64,000 bases of DNA, taken from Rathayibacter sp. VKM Ac-2754. GTDB lineage: Bacteria; Actinomycetota; Actinomycetes; Actinomycetales; Microbacteriaceae. Below are positions 21,911 through 30,743 of this stretch, in pieces. The number at the start of each line of letters is the position of its first letter. Positions within the stretch are counted from its first letter, which is position 1. Position numbers and translations under genes: made by a program. The stretch is from the NCBI RefSeq assembly GCF_009807095.1, contig NZ_WUCC01000011.1, positions 1 through 64,000 of the forward strand, read 5' to 3'. Below the pieces are notes generated by a model, which did not search any database, was not told the origin of the DNA, and saw nothing but the letters and a program-made list of their open reading frames with translations.

Positions 21911-23572
21911 ATGTCTCTGCGCTCCCTTCTTCCCGTCGCCGTCCTCGCGGCCTCCGCCCTCCTCCTGAGCGGCTGCACCGCCGCCTCCGACGACGCCGGA
22001 GGGTCGGCCGCCGGTCCGGTCGCCGACGGCACGCTGACGTACGCGTCCGGCGACGCCGAGCCCACCTGCCTCGACCCGCACGTCGGCGGCAACTACCCGC
22101 AGGCGCTGCTCGCGACGCAGGTGCTCGAGTCGCTCGTCTCCCGCGACGACACGGGCGCGATCACGCCGTGGCTCGCCGAGTCGTGGACCGTCGCCGACGA
22201 CGCGCTGAGCTACGACTTCACCCTCCGCGAGGGCGTCACCTTCACCGACGGCACGCCGCTGGATGCGGAGGCGGTCGCCGCGAACATCGCGCACCTCCAG
22301 GATCCGGCGACCAAGTCGTCCACCGGCTACCTCGCCGTCGCCAAGGTCGCCTCGGTCACCGCCGTGTCGCCGACCGTCGCCCGCTTCACCCTCAGCGCCC
22401 CCGACAGCGCGCTGCTCGAGTCGCTCGCCCAGCCGTGGACCGCGATCCAGTCGCCCGCCGGCATCGCCCGCGGCGAGGAGTCGAACTGCGAGGCCCCCGT
22501 CGGCACCGGCCCGTTCACGGTGACGGAGTGGGTCAAGCAGGACCACGTGACCCTCACCCGCAACGACGCCTACGACTCCGCCACCGGCCCGACCGGCGAC
22601 GGGCACGACGGCCCCGCCTACCTCTCGAGCATCACCTGGCGCTTCATCCCCGACTCCGCCACCCGCTACGCCGCGCTGCAGGCGGGCGAGGTCGACGTGA
22701 TCGACAACGCCCAGCCCGACACGCTCGCGGCGGCGACCGATGCCTCCGACCTCGTCGAGATCGACGCGCCGCGCCCCGGCTCGGTCAACCGCCTCGAGCT
22801 CAACTCGGGCCAGTCGCCGTTCGACGATGCGAGCGTGCGCGAGGCGTTCATCCGAGCGGTCGGGGTGAACGACGCGATCGACTCCCTCTTCTTCGGCACC
22901 GCCGAGCGCTCGTACTCGCCGCTGTCGAGCAGCGAGGCGACCGCCTACTCCGAGCCGTCGCTCTTCGAGGACGCCGGATCCGACGACGAGGTCGCCGCCG
23001 CCGAGGACCTCCTCGAGTCGGCCGGCTGGGTCGACCCGGACGGCGACGGAATCCGCGAGAAGGACGGGACGCCGCTCACGCTGCGCCTGCCCGTGAGCAC
23101 CAACCAGTCGATCCCGGCCGAGCAGTCGCTGTTCGAGCAGATCCAGGCGTCGGCGAGGACCGCCGGCTTCGACGTGCAGATCAGCCTGCTCGACCTCTCG
23201 AGCTGGTACGCGGCGCTCGCGGCGAACGAGTACGAGCTGGTCAGCGCGCCGTACACGAAGGTCGGACCCGACGTGCTGCGCATCCTCTACTCGTCCTCCG
23301 GCATCACGCCGGCGCCGAGCGGCTACTTCGCGAACCACGCCCAGATCGACGACCCGGCGCTCGACGCCCTGCTCGAGCAGGCGAGCGCGACGACCGACGA
23401 GGCCGAGCGCGCCGACCTCTACCAGCAGGCGCAGAAGGTCGTGCTCGACGGCTACTGGATCCTGCCGCTCTACGACCAGCAGAACCACTACCTGCACCGC
23501 TCGGCCGTGCAGGGCGTCGCCGCCCTGGCGACGGTCTCGACCCCGTGGTTCGCGGACGCCTGGGTGTCGTAG
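21911..23572 (+). CDS. ABC transporter substrate-binding lipoprotein (peptide/nickel type, SBP_bac_5)
   Basis: 553 residues from ATG 21911. The signal peptide ends in lipobox LLSGC (Cys22), so it is anchored outside the membrane. SBP_bac_5 features: ATQVLESLVSRDDTGAITPWLAESWTVADD, YDFTLREGVTFTDGTPLDAEAVAANIAHL, GTGPFTVTEWVKQDHVTLTRND and SVREAFIRAVG. It should deliver peptides or other bulky ligands to the permeases encoded downstream. A 302-base spacer with three palindromic repeats separates it from the first permease gene, unusual in an ABC operon. Confidence 0.92.
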   Translation: MSLRSLLPVAVLAASALLLSGCTAASDDAGGSAAGPVADGTLTYASGDAEPTCLDPHVGGNYPQALLATQVLESLVSRDDTGAITPWLAESWTVADDALSYDFTLREGVTFTDGTPLDAEAVAANIAHLQDPATKSSTGYLAVAKVASVTAVSPTVARFTLSAPDSALLESLAQPWTAIQSPAGIARGEESNCEAPVGTGPFTVTEWVKQDHVTLTRNDAYDSATGPTGDGHDGPAYLSSITWRFIPDSATRYAALQAGEVDVIDNAQPDTLAAATDASDLVEIDAPRPGSVNRLELNSGQSPFDDASVREAFIRAVGVNDAIDSLFFGTAERSYSPLSSSEATAYSEPSLFEDAGSDDEVAAAEDLLESAGWVDPDGDGIREKDGTPLTLRLPVSTNQSIPAEQSLFEQIQASARTAGFDVQISLLDLSSWYAALAANEYELVSAPYTKVGPDVLRILYSSSGITPAPSGYFANHAQIDDPALDALLEQASATTDEAERADLYQQAQKVVLDGYWILPLYDQQNHYLHRSAVQGVAALATVSTPWFADAWVS

Positions 23573-23874
23573 CGAGCGGTCGAGCGAGCGGGCCCGCCAG
23601 CCTGCTGAAGCTGGTGGATCTCGATACGCCCGCTTCGCGGGCTACTCGATCAGCGGGCGGGTTCTGATGCTTCATTACCGGCTGCTCGCAAGCATGCTGG
23701 TCGAGTAGCCCCGCAGGGGCGTATCGAGACCCACCAGCGTCAGCAGATCGGTCCTCGGGCTCGGCCTTCTGACGCTGGTCGATCTCGATACGCCCGCTGC
23801 GCGGGCTACTCGATCAGCGGGCGGCGAGGGGCGCGGGTGTCCCGCGGTCAGCGAGAGACGAGAGGAGCCACCGC
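23573..23874. repeat. Intergenic cluster A of the 43-bp palindromic repeat (three copies)
   Basis: Three copies of an imperfect palindrome lie at 23611-23654, 23696-23738 and 23774-23818; the middle one is inverted. The shared core reads CTCGATACGCCC, a short GC loop, then GGGCTACTCGA-CAGC. Flanks of copies 1 and 2 also share GCTGAAG/GTCAGCAGATCGG. The cluster lies inside an ABC operon, between the binding-protein gene and the first permease gene, where hairpins can stabilise the upstream mRNA and lower downstream expression (inference). Confidence 0.85.
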
Positions 23875-24816
23875 ATGATCCGACGCGTGCTCGCGCGCCT
23901 CGGCGGCGCCCTCGTCGTGCTGTGGGCGGTCGCGACCGCGGTGTTCTTCCTCATCCGGCTGATCCCCGGCGATCCGGCGCAGGCGATCCTCGGCGGCCCG
24001 GGCTCGCAGGCATCCCCGGAGGCGCTCGCCGCCGTCCGCGCGGAGTACGGCCTCGACCAGCCGCTGCTCGCGCAGTACCTCACGCAGCTCGGCCGCCTCG
24101 CGCGCGGTGACCTCGGAACCTCCTACTCCCTCCGCACCCCCGTCGTCGACCTGCTCGGGCAGCAGCTGCCCGGCACGCTCCTCCTCGCCGCCCTCGCTCT
24201 GACGCTCGCGTGGATCCTCGCCCTCGCGACCGCCCTCTGGTCGACCCGCGGCGGACGCGTCGCCGCCGCGCTCGGCGCCGGGCTCGAGCTGACGGCCGCC
24301 GCCCTGCCGCACTTCTGGCTGGCGACCGTGCTCATCGCGGTCTTCGCGACCGCGCTGCGCTGGCTGCCCCCGGTGAGCACGAACGCGCCGAACGGGCTCG
24401 TGCTGCCCGCCCTCACCCTCGCGATCCCGCTCGCCGGCTTCCTCGGCCAGGTGATGCGCCGCTCCCTGCTCGACGCCCTCGAGTCGCCGTTCGTGCTGGC
24501 CGCCCGCGCGCGCGGCGAGGGCGAGCTCGGCATCCGCCTCCGTCACGCCCTGCGCCACGCGGTGCTGCCGGGCGTCTCGCTCTCGGGCTGGGCGTTCGGC
24601 TACCTGATCGGCGGCGCGGTCGTCGTCGAGACGATCTTCGCCCGGCCCGGCCTCGGGCGGACTCTGCTCTCGGCGGTCACCGTCCGCGACGTGCCGGTGG
24701 TGACCGGCGTCGTGCTCGTCACCGCGCTCGCGTACATCGTCGTGACGCTGGCGACCGACCTCGTGACCCGGCTCGTCGATCCGCGGACCGCCTCGCGCCC
24801 GGCGGTGCGCGCATGA
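23875..24816 (+). CDS. ABC transporter permease, DppB type
   Basis: 313 residues from ATG 23875. Six membrane segments in the oligopeptide-permease layout; the N-terminal segment IRLIPGDPAQAILGG and the LPGTLLLAALALTLAWILA helix are typical. The EAA-like loop AARARGEGELGIRLRHALRHAVLPGV contacts the ATPase. It forms half of the membrane channel with the next gene, whose start overlaps its stop (ATGA). Confidence 0.92.
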   Translation: MIRRVLARLGGALVVLWAVATAVFFLIRLIPGDPAQAILGGPGSQASPEALAAVRAEYGLDQPLLAQYLTQLGRLARGDLGTSYSLRTPVVDLLGQQLPGTLLLAALALTLAWILALATALWSTRGGRVAAALGAGLELTAAALPHFWLATVLIAVFATALRWLPPVSTNAPNGLVLPALTLAIPLAGFLGQVMRRSLLDALESPFVLAARARGEGELGIRLRHALRHAVLPGVSLSGWAFGYLIGGAVVVETIFARPGLGRTLLSAVTVRDVPVVTGVVLVTALAYIVVTLATDLVTRLVDPRTASRPAVRA

Positions 24817-25643
24817 GCGAGCTCGAGCTGCGTCTGCCCCGGAGCCGCGCCGGACGCCTCCGCCCGGGCGAGCTGCTGGCCCTCGCCTTCGTCGGCCTGC
24901 TGCTGCTGGCCGCCGTCGCGCCCGGCCTCCTCGCGCCCGCCGATCCGCTCGCGGTCGCTCCCCGCGACGCCTTCTCGCCGCCGACGCTCGCGCACCTGCT
25001 GGGCACCGACGAGTCGGGGCGCGATGTGCTCAGCCGGCTGATCGCGGGCGCGGGCGCGTCGCTTCTCATCGGCGTCAGCGCGACGGGTATCGGGCTCGCC
25101 CTCGGTGCTGTGCTCGGCGTGGTCGCGGCGTTCGGCGGGCGGTTCGTGGACGGCGTGATCGGGCGGGTCCTCGAGGTGCTGTTCGCGTTCCCGGCGCTGC
25201 TGCTCGCGCTGCTGGTGATCGTGGTCACGGGCCCCGGAGTCGTCCCCGCGACGATCGCGGTCGGCCTCTCGACCGCGCCCGGCTACGCCCGCATCCTGCG
25301 CACCCAGCTGCTGGGCATCCGCGACTCCGGCTACGTCGAGGCGGCACGCGTGCTCGGCCACTCGGCGCCACGCATCCTGTTCGGCACCGTGCTGCCCAAC
25401 ACCTTCGGGCCCCTCGCGGTGCTGGCGACCCTCGGAGTCGGCCAGGCGATCGTCTGGGCGTCGGCGCTCAGCTACCTGGGCCTCGGTGCCGAGCCGCCGG
25501 CTCCGGAGTGGGGCGCCATGCTGTCGGCGGGCCGCACCTATCTCGCGAGCGCGTGGTGGCTGACGGTGTTCCCGGGGCTCGTGATCGTGCTGACGACGAT
25601 CGCGACGACGGTGCTCGGCGGGCGACTGCGGGGTGCGCGGTGA
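24813..25643 (+). CDS. ABC transporter permease, DppC type
   Basis: 276 residues from ATG 24813. Typical DppC features: an N-terminal membrane anchor, HLLGTDESGRDVLSRLIAGAGASLLIGV, and the ATPase-contact loop YVEAARVLGHSAPRILFGTVLPNTFGPL, then SYLGLGAEPPAPEWGAMLSAGR. It pairs with the DppB-type permease and is coupled to the ATPase gene by a GTGA overlap. Confidence 0.92.
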   Translation: MSELELRLPRSRAGRLRPGELLALAFVGLLLLAAVAPGLLAPADPLAVAPRDAFSPPTLAHLLGTDESGRDVLSRLIAGAGASLLIGVSATGIGLALGAVLGVVAAFGGRFVDGVIGRVLEVLFAFPALLLALLVIVVTGPGVVPATIAVGLSTAPGYARILRTQLLGIRDSGYVEAARVLGHSAPRILFGTVLPNTFGPLAVLATLGVGQAIVWASALSYLGLGAEPPAPEWGAMLSAGRTYLASAWWLTVFPGLVIVLTTIATTVLGGRLRGAR

Positions 25644-27196
25644 GGGCGGCGGTCGTGGTCGAGGGCCTGCGCGTCGCCTTCGACGGCGTCGAGGTCGTGC
25701 ACGGGGTCTCGTTCCGCGTCGAGCCCGGCGAGTGCGTGGCGATCGTGGGCGAGTCGGGCTCGGGCAAGAGCGTGACCGCGCGGGCACTGCTCGGGCTCGG
25801 CGGAGGCGCGGTGTCGGGCAGCATCCGGGTCGGCGATCAGGAGGTGGTCGGCGCGGGCGAGCGGGCGCTGCGGCGCCTCCGCGGGGCGGCCGTCGGCTTC
25901 GTGCCGCAGGATGCGCTGCAGTCGCTCGACCCGCTGCGGCCGATCGGGCGCGAGATCGGCGACGTGCTGCGGCTGCACGGCCGGCTGCCCGCGGCGGAGG
26001 CGTCGCACCGGGTCGCGGAGGCGCTCGCGAGCGTCGGCATGCCCGATCCCGTCGAACGGATGCGCGACCGCTCGGGCGAGCTGTCGGGCGGGCTCCGCCA
26101 GCGCGCGCTGCTCGCCTCCGCGATCGTGCTCGACCCGCCGCTGCTCGTCGCCGACGAGCCCACCACCGCGCTCGACGTGACCGTGCAGGCGCGCGTGCTC
26201 GAGCTGTTCGCCGAGCAGAAGGCGCGGGGACGCGCGCTGCTGCTGGTGTCGCACGACCTCGCGGTCGTGGCGGGGCTCGCCGACCGCATCCTGGTGCTCG
26301 CCGACGGCCGCGTCGTCGAGGAGGGGACCGCCGAGCAGGTGCTGCGCGCGCCGGTCAGCGCCGAGGCGCGCGCCCTCGTCGCCGCCGTTCCGGCCGGGCG
26401 CCCGCGCGGGTCGCGGCTGACGGACCCCGACGCGCCCACCGTCGCGCCCGCGCCGCCCGGCGACGTCGTGCTGCGCGCCTCCGGGCTCGTCGCCCGCTTC
26501 GGCTCTCGCACCGCCGTCGACGGCGTCGACCTCGAGCTGCGCCGCGGCGAGACCCTCGGTCTGGTCGGCGAGTCGGGGTCGGGCAAGAGCACGGTGGCGC
26601 GGCTGCTGCTGGCGCTCCGCCGGCCCGACGCGGGGTCGGTCGAGTTCGCCGGCGAGCCGTGGTCCCAGGCGCGCGAGCGCGATCGTCGCCCACTGCGGCC
26701 GCGGATCGGCGCGATCTACCAGGACAGCCTCTCGTCGTTCGATCCGCGCTGGAGCGTGGGCCGGCTCCTCCGCGACGCGGGAGGTCGCGGCGACGGGCCG
26801 CACGCCTCCGTGCCCGAGCTGCTGACGAGCGTCGGCCTCTCGCCCGCGCTGGAGGGGCGCTCTCCGCGCACGCTCTCGGGCGGGCAGCGGCAGCGCGTCT
26901 CGATCGCCCGCGCGCTCGCCTCGCGCCCCGACGTGCTGATCTGCGACGAGCCGGTGTCGGCGCTCGACGTCTCGGTGCAGGCGCAGATCCTCGACCTGCT
27001 CGACGACCTGCAGCGGAGCCACGGGCTGGCGCTGCTGCTGATCTCGCACGATCTCGGCGTGATCGCCCACATGAGCGACCGCATCGCGGTCATGCGCGAC
27101 GGGCGCCTCGTCGAGACGGGGGCGGCGGCGGCCGTCCTGAGCGCGCCGCGCGAGGAGTACACGCGCCGGCTGCTCGCCGACGCGCCGCGCCTCTGA
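25640..27196 (+). CDS. ABC transporter ATPase with two fused nucleotide-binding domains (DppD-DppF type)
   Basis: 518 residues from GTG 25640. Two complete ABC domains are fused: Walker A GESGSGKS twice (about residues 35 and 310), signatures LSGGLRQRALL and LSGGQRQRVSIARAL, and Walker B LLVADEPTTALD and LICDEPVSALD. An Ala/Pro-rich linker (PRGSRLTDPDAPTVAPAPPG) joins them. Both sites look competent. The gene completes the importer begun at 21911; ligands cannot be specified beyond peptide-like compounds. Confidence 0.93.
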   Translation: MRAAVVVEGLRVAFDGVEVVHGVSFRVEPGECVAIVGESGSGKSVTARALLGLGGGAVSGSIRVGDQEVVGAGERALRRLRGAAVGFVPQDALQSLDPLRPIGREIGDVLRLHGRLPAAEASHRVAEALASVGMPDPVERMRDRSGELSGGLRQRALLASAIVLDPPLLVADEPTTALDVTVQARVLELFAEQKARGRALLLVSHDLAVVAGLADRILVLADGRVVEEGTAEQVLRAPVSAEARALVAAVPAGRPRGSRLTDPDAPTVAPAPPGDVVLRASGLVARFGSRTAVDGVDLELRRGETLGLVGESGSGKSTVARLLLALRRPDAGSVEFAGEPWSQARERDRRPLRPRIGAIYQDSLSSFDPRWSVGRLLRDAGGRGDGPHASVPELLTSVGLSPALEGRSPRTLSGGQRQRVSIARALASRPDVLICDEPVSALDVSVQAQILDLLDDLQRSHGLALLLISHDLGVIAHMSDRIAVMRDGRLVETGAAAAVLSAPREEYTRRLLADAPRL

Positions 27197-27471
27197 TCCG
27201 TCACGTCTCCGTGTTCGGCGTTCGCCGGGCCGTCCTTCCGCAGCCCCGCGCCGATCGATCCGTCACCGACGGCGAACTGTGGGACGAGATCAAGGGAGCG
27301 AGACCGTCGCTCACTTCGATCACTCGCTCGACGCGATCTGCGATCTCGCCGACAGCGATCGAATCGGTGTCGAGAGAAACTCGTGAACAGTATGAACAGA
27401 ACGAGGACAGACCGGTCGAAAACGAGGATTATTCGAAGCGGCCACCAACGTAGGTGGCGAAGGGGGACGTC
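27197..27471. other. Intergenic stretch of lower GC content with a short hairpin
   Basis: No convincing gene. From about 27270 to 27450 the sequence is clearly more A/T-rich than its surroundings. GAGCGA/TCGCTC around a 5-base loop (27296-27312) could terminate the ABC operon. The stretch leads into an orphan gene with a similar composition shift. Confidence 0.6.
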
Positions 27472-28209
27472 ATGGATATCGATTCAAGAACTCTGAGTCG
27501 AGGCAGCCGGGTTCGAGTAGCCGGGCAGCTGCTGACCGGCGGGCCGACCCTTCGCCTTGCCCCGGTGTGGACTGATCCGTCCGAGCAGCGCGAAGCTGTC
27601 GATTCGATGGCTGTCGACCTCGTCGGATGGCATGGCGCGGTGCCGACTTCGGGCGCTCGCGTTGCCGGAACCTGGAACGGTACCGCAGTCGACGTCGCCG
27701 CTGTGGAACCCGTCGAGCTCGACTTCGTGAGCTTCCGGCTCGCGTCCTCGCACCGCGAACAGCTCGACCTGGCTCTTCCGGTTCTTGATAGGCCCTCCTC
27801 GCCCGAAGACACGGCCTCGGCCAACGACGTGATCGGATCGCTCATCGACGTCGGGGCCGTCCTGCACTTCGTACGCGTGCGTTCTGGAAACGGTGTTGCC
27901 GTAGTGGTGAATGCGGTCGATCCGGCGCAGGTGGAGCGTGCGTTGCGGCCGATGCTGCAGGACGCCCTGGTAGTGGTGCCGAGCCGATGGTCACGGGCTG
28001 ATCTCGACGCGGTCGACCAGATCTTGTCCGACGAGGAGGAACCCGCGGGGCTGTTCATGTCCGGCGAGGGGATGGACTCGCAGGGACGGTATCGGGTCAC
28101 GGCCTGGGTGCAGCACATCACTCCGCGTCTGGCAGCACGCCTCGCGCCGTACCCAGAAGGAATTGTGGCGCTCGACGTGTGGCTCGAGCCCACGCAGTCG
28201 GTCGCCTGA
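27472..28209 (+). CDS. Hypothetical protein of atypical composition
   Basis: 245 residues from ATG 27472, four bases after AAGGGGGA; a GTG at 27454 is in frame but would swallow that site. No family is recognised. The start LSRGSRVRVAGQLLTGGPTLRLAPVW looks like beta strands, perhaps an OB-like barrel; HFVRVRSGNGVAVVVNAVDPAQVERAL and RYRVTAWVQHITPRLAARL are other strand-rich parts. No signal peptide or membrane helix. The gene and its leader are less GC-rich than neighbours, it stands alone, and it is followed by a long inverted repeat, all hinting at transfer. Confidence 0.7.
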   Translation: MDIDSRTLSRGSRVRVAGQLLTGGPTLRLAPVWTDPSEQREAVDSMAVDLVGWHGAVPTSGARVAGTWNGTAVDVAAVEPVELDFVSFRLASSHREQLDLALPVLDRPSSPEDTASANDVIGSLIDVGAVLHFVRVRSGNGVAVVVNAVDPAQVERALRPMLQDALVVVPSRWSRADLDAVDQILSDEEEPAGLFMSGEGMDSQGRYRVTAWVQHITPRLAARLAPYPEGIVALDVWLEPTQSVA

Positions 28210-28267
28210 ACGGCGTCCTCACCCAAGACGGGCCCGGTCGCGAGCGTGCTGCGCCCCCCCGCTGACG

Positions 28268-28334
28268 CCGATCGATCCGGCGCAGATGCACCGTGTCGTC
28301 GACTCGGACGGTGCGTTAGTGCCGGATCGATCGG
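28268..28334. terminator. Long nested inverted repeat between convergent genes
   Basis: An outer perfect 14-bp pair (CCGATCGATCCGGC, 28268-28281, with its complement at 28321-28334) encloses an inner perfect 7-bp pair (GCACCGT, 28288-28294, with ACGGTGC, 28308-28314). It separates the orphan gene (ends 28209) from the oppositely directed monooxygenase operon (ends 28354) and probably terminates both. Confidence 0.7.
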
Positions 28335-28353
28335 GTCGGACGGGAGCCTGGGA

Positions 28354-29535
28354 TCAGCGCGGGCGGCCGACGCCGATCGACCACGCGAGGGGTGGCGGCG
28401 TGCCGTTCAGGGCCCAGTCGCCCACGATCCGCTGCTTGTAGATCACCGGGTTGTGCGCGCCGACGGTGCGGGCGTTGCGCCAGTGCCGGTCGAGCGCGGC
28501 GCCGGCGGCGACTCCGGAGGATCCGAGCGCGTCGAAGAGGAGGGTCGCGGCCCGCGGCACCGACTCGGTGAGCAGCACCTGCGCCCGGTACACCTCCGCG
28601 CCCGCCGCGGGCACGAGCGACGGATCCGCCGCCGCCTCGCCCACCGCCTCCGCCGCGATCAGCACCGCGGCGCGCGCCCCGAACGCGATCGCCGAGACCT
28701 CGCCGACGACCTCCTGGATCTGCGCGTCGTCGCGACCGTGGTCGGCGAGTCCGTGGCTGTACACCCGCGAGCGCCCCTGCACCGCGGCGACCGCGTCCCG
28801 CTCGACCGCCGCGGCGATGCCCGCCAGCACGGCGAGCAGCTCCAGCTGGAAGAACGGCGTCTGGTGTGGGGCCCGCAGGATCGAGTCGAAGACGTGCTCC
28901 GGTTCGACCCGCGCGTCCGTGAAGACGGTCGTGCCGCTGCCCGAGAGCCGCTGGCCGAAGCCCGTCCAGTCGTCCGTCGCGACGACGCCGGGCTGATCGA
29001 CGCGGACGACCACGGCGGTGTCCGTGCCGTCCTCGAGACGCACGGTGACGTCGGTCCAGTCGGCGAAGATCGTGCCGGTGCAGTAGTACTTCGTGCCGTT
29101 GACGACCAGGTCGTCGCCGCGACGGGTGAGCGTCGTCTGCGTGACGCCGACCGCGGCGGTGCCGATCTCGCTCCACGCGTTGCCGACCAGCTCGCCCGCG
29201 GCGAGCCTCCGCAGCCAGCCGTCGCGGGACGGCGACGGCGCGAACGAGAGCTGGTCCTCGACGAACGCGAAGTGCCCGCGCAGCGCCTGCGCGACGTTCG
29301 AGTCGGCTGTCGCCAGCTCGATCAGGAGCGACGCGGTCTCGCGCAGGGTGAGCCCCCAGCCGCCGAACTGCGCCGGCACCCGGAGGCCGCCGAAGCGCGC
29401 CTCCCGCAGCCGCGCGATCGGCTCGAACGGCAGCTCGCGATCGATCTCGCGCTGGACGGCCCCCGCGGCGATCTCATCGAAGATCGGCCGGAACGCGGCC
29501 CGCGCCTCCGCGATGCTCACGTGTCCGGCGCTCAC
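28354..29535 (-). CDS. Acyl-CoA dehydrogenase-fold flavin monooxygenase (DszC/SfnC-like)
   Basis: 393 residues from GTG 29535, overlapping the upstream stop (GTGA). The acyl-CoA dehydrogenase fold is clear: RLREARFGGLRVPAQFGGWGLTLRETASLLIELATADSNVAQAL, LVGNAWSEIGTAAVG, LVVNGTKYYCTGTIFADW, and the late ALDRHWRNARTVGAHNPVIYKQRIVGDWALNG, the signature of DszC-type N- or S-hydroxylases rather than dehydrogenases. These use reduced flavin and O2. Third gene of an operon with another DszC-like protein and a DszA-like LLM enzyme; sulfur acquisition is the likely theme. Confidence 0.87.
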   Translation of the reverse strand: MSAGHVSIAEARAAFRPIFDEIAAGAVQREIDRELPFEPIARLREARFGGLRVPAQFGGWGLTLRETASLLIELATADSNVAQALRGHFAFVEDQLSFAPSPSRDGWLRRLAAGELVGNAWSEIGTAAVGVTQTTLTRRGDDLVVNGTKYYCTGTIFADWTDVTVRLEDGTDTAVVVRVDQPGVVATDDWTGFGQRLSGSGTTVFTDARVEPEHVFDSILRAPHQTPFFQLELLAVLAGIAAAVERDAVAAVQGRSRVYSHGLADHGRDDAQIQEVVGEVSAIAFGARAAVLIAAEAVGEAAADPSLVPAAGAEVYRAQVLLTESVPRAATLLFDALGSSGVAAGAALDRHWRNARTVGAHNPVIYKQRIVGDWALNGTPPPLAWSIGVGRPR

Positions 29536-30743
29536 GTGTACAGCGACAGCGGCTGCACGTCGCCGGTCAGGTAGTTCGCGCCGACCTCGAGCTTCTTGTA
29601 GTCCACCGGGTCGTGCAGCGAGTGGGTCCGGACGTTGCGCCAGTAGAGGTCGAGGCCCACCGAGCTCTTCGCGGAGGAGGAGCCGGTGGCCTCGTAGATG
29701 CGCGTCGTCACGTCGAGAGCGAGCGCATCCGTCACGATCTTCACCTTGGCGATCTCGATCGCCTGGGCGGCGCGCGACTCGGCCGTCACGTCCCAGCCCC
29801 GGGCGATCTCGGCGTCGTGCAGCGCACCCGCGCGGTCGGCCAGCGCCTCCGCGGCGGCCGTGTGCGCGACCAGCTCGCCGTAGAGCCTCCGCACGAACGG
29901 ATCCTGGGCGTACGTCTCGACGCCCGAGAGGAACCACGAGTTCTTCCGCGCGAGTGTCAGCCCGCGCCCCTTCGCCAGCGCGCCCTGCGCGATCCCGAGG
30001 TAGAGGTTGCCGAAGCCGAGCTGGATCGACGGCGTGACCAGGGTCGCGAACGGCTCGTCGACCAGTGCGCCGAGGATCTCGGACGCGTCGACCCGAACCC
30101 CGGTGAAGCGCACCGACCCGGAGGCGCTCTGCCGCTGCCCGAGGTAGTCCCAGTCCCCGAGCGGCTCGATCCCCTCGCGGTCGCGCGGGATCACGAAGGT
30201 CAGCGTCTCGCCGGCGCGGTCTCCGGAGGCGATCACCGCGTTGACCAGCACCGCGTCGCCCGAGGAGACCCCGGTCGAGAAGCGCTTGAGCCCGTTCAGC
30301 TCGAAGCCGTCGCCGGCGGGAGTCAGCTCCAGATCGGGGTCGACCGGGTTCACCGAGTCGCCCCAGAGCCACTGCCCCTCGATCGTCGCGCGGAAGAAGC
30401 GCTCGCGTTCCGCCTCAGGTGCCGAGAACGCGATGTTCGACGAGTTGACGTAGTGGTACAGCAGGATCTGCGCGAGCGACGCGTCCGCCGACGCGAGGAT
30501 GCGGATCACTCGGAACCCCGTGCTCCAGACCGCGCCGCCGCCGCCGTACTCGGCGGGGTCGAGCAGGTTCACCAGTCCGGAGGAGCGCAGCGGCTCGAGC
30601 TCCACCGTCGGGTCGAGGTTCGCGCGGTCGCGGTCGAGCACGTCCTCGGCGAGCGTCTCGGCGACGCCGTACGCGACGGCGTCCCAGTGCTCGTGCTCGG
30701 CGGCGGTGGCGACGTGGTTCCAGTGGGAACGTGGCTGATTCAT
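29532..30743 (-). CDS. Acyl-CoA dehydrogenase-fold flavin monooxygenase (DszC/SfnC-like)
   Basis: 403 residues from ATG 30743, overlapping the LLM gene stop (ATGA). Fold segments: LEPLRSSGLVNLLDPAEYGGGGAVWSTGFRVIRILASADASLAQILLYHY, GQWLWGDSVNPVDPDLELTP, FELNGLKRFSTGVSSGDAVLVNAV and DLYWRNVRTHSLHDPVDYKKLEVGANYL, the DszC-type C-terminus. It differs clearly from its downstream neighbour, so the two probably act on different substrates or steps. Needs FMNH2 from a reductase that is not in this operon. Confidence 0.88.
   Translation of the reverse strand: MNQPRSHWNHVATAAEHEHWDAVAYGVAETLAEDVLDRDRANLDPTVELEPLRSSGLVNLLDPAEYGGGGAVWSTGFRVIRILASADASLAQILLYHYVNSSNIAFSAPEAERERFFRATIEGQWLWGDSVNPVDPDLELTPAGDGFELNGLKRFSTGVSSGDAVLVNAVIASGDRAGETLTFVIPRDREGIEPLGDWDYLGQRQSASGSVRFTGVRVDASEILGALVDEPFATLVTPSIQLGFGNLYLGIAQGALAKGRGLTLARKNSWFLSGVETYAQDPFVRRLYGELVAHTAAAEALADRAGALHDAEIARGWDVTAESRAAQAIEIAKVKIVTDALALDVTTRIYEATGSSSAKSSVGLDLYWRNVRTHSLHDPVDYKKLEVGANYLTGDVQPLSLYT

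Noticed and set aside
23601-23826. Possible CRISPR array
   Set aside because: Copies alternate orientation, spacers are not of regular length and no cas genes are near. They are intergenic palindromic repeats.
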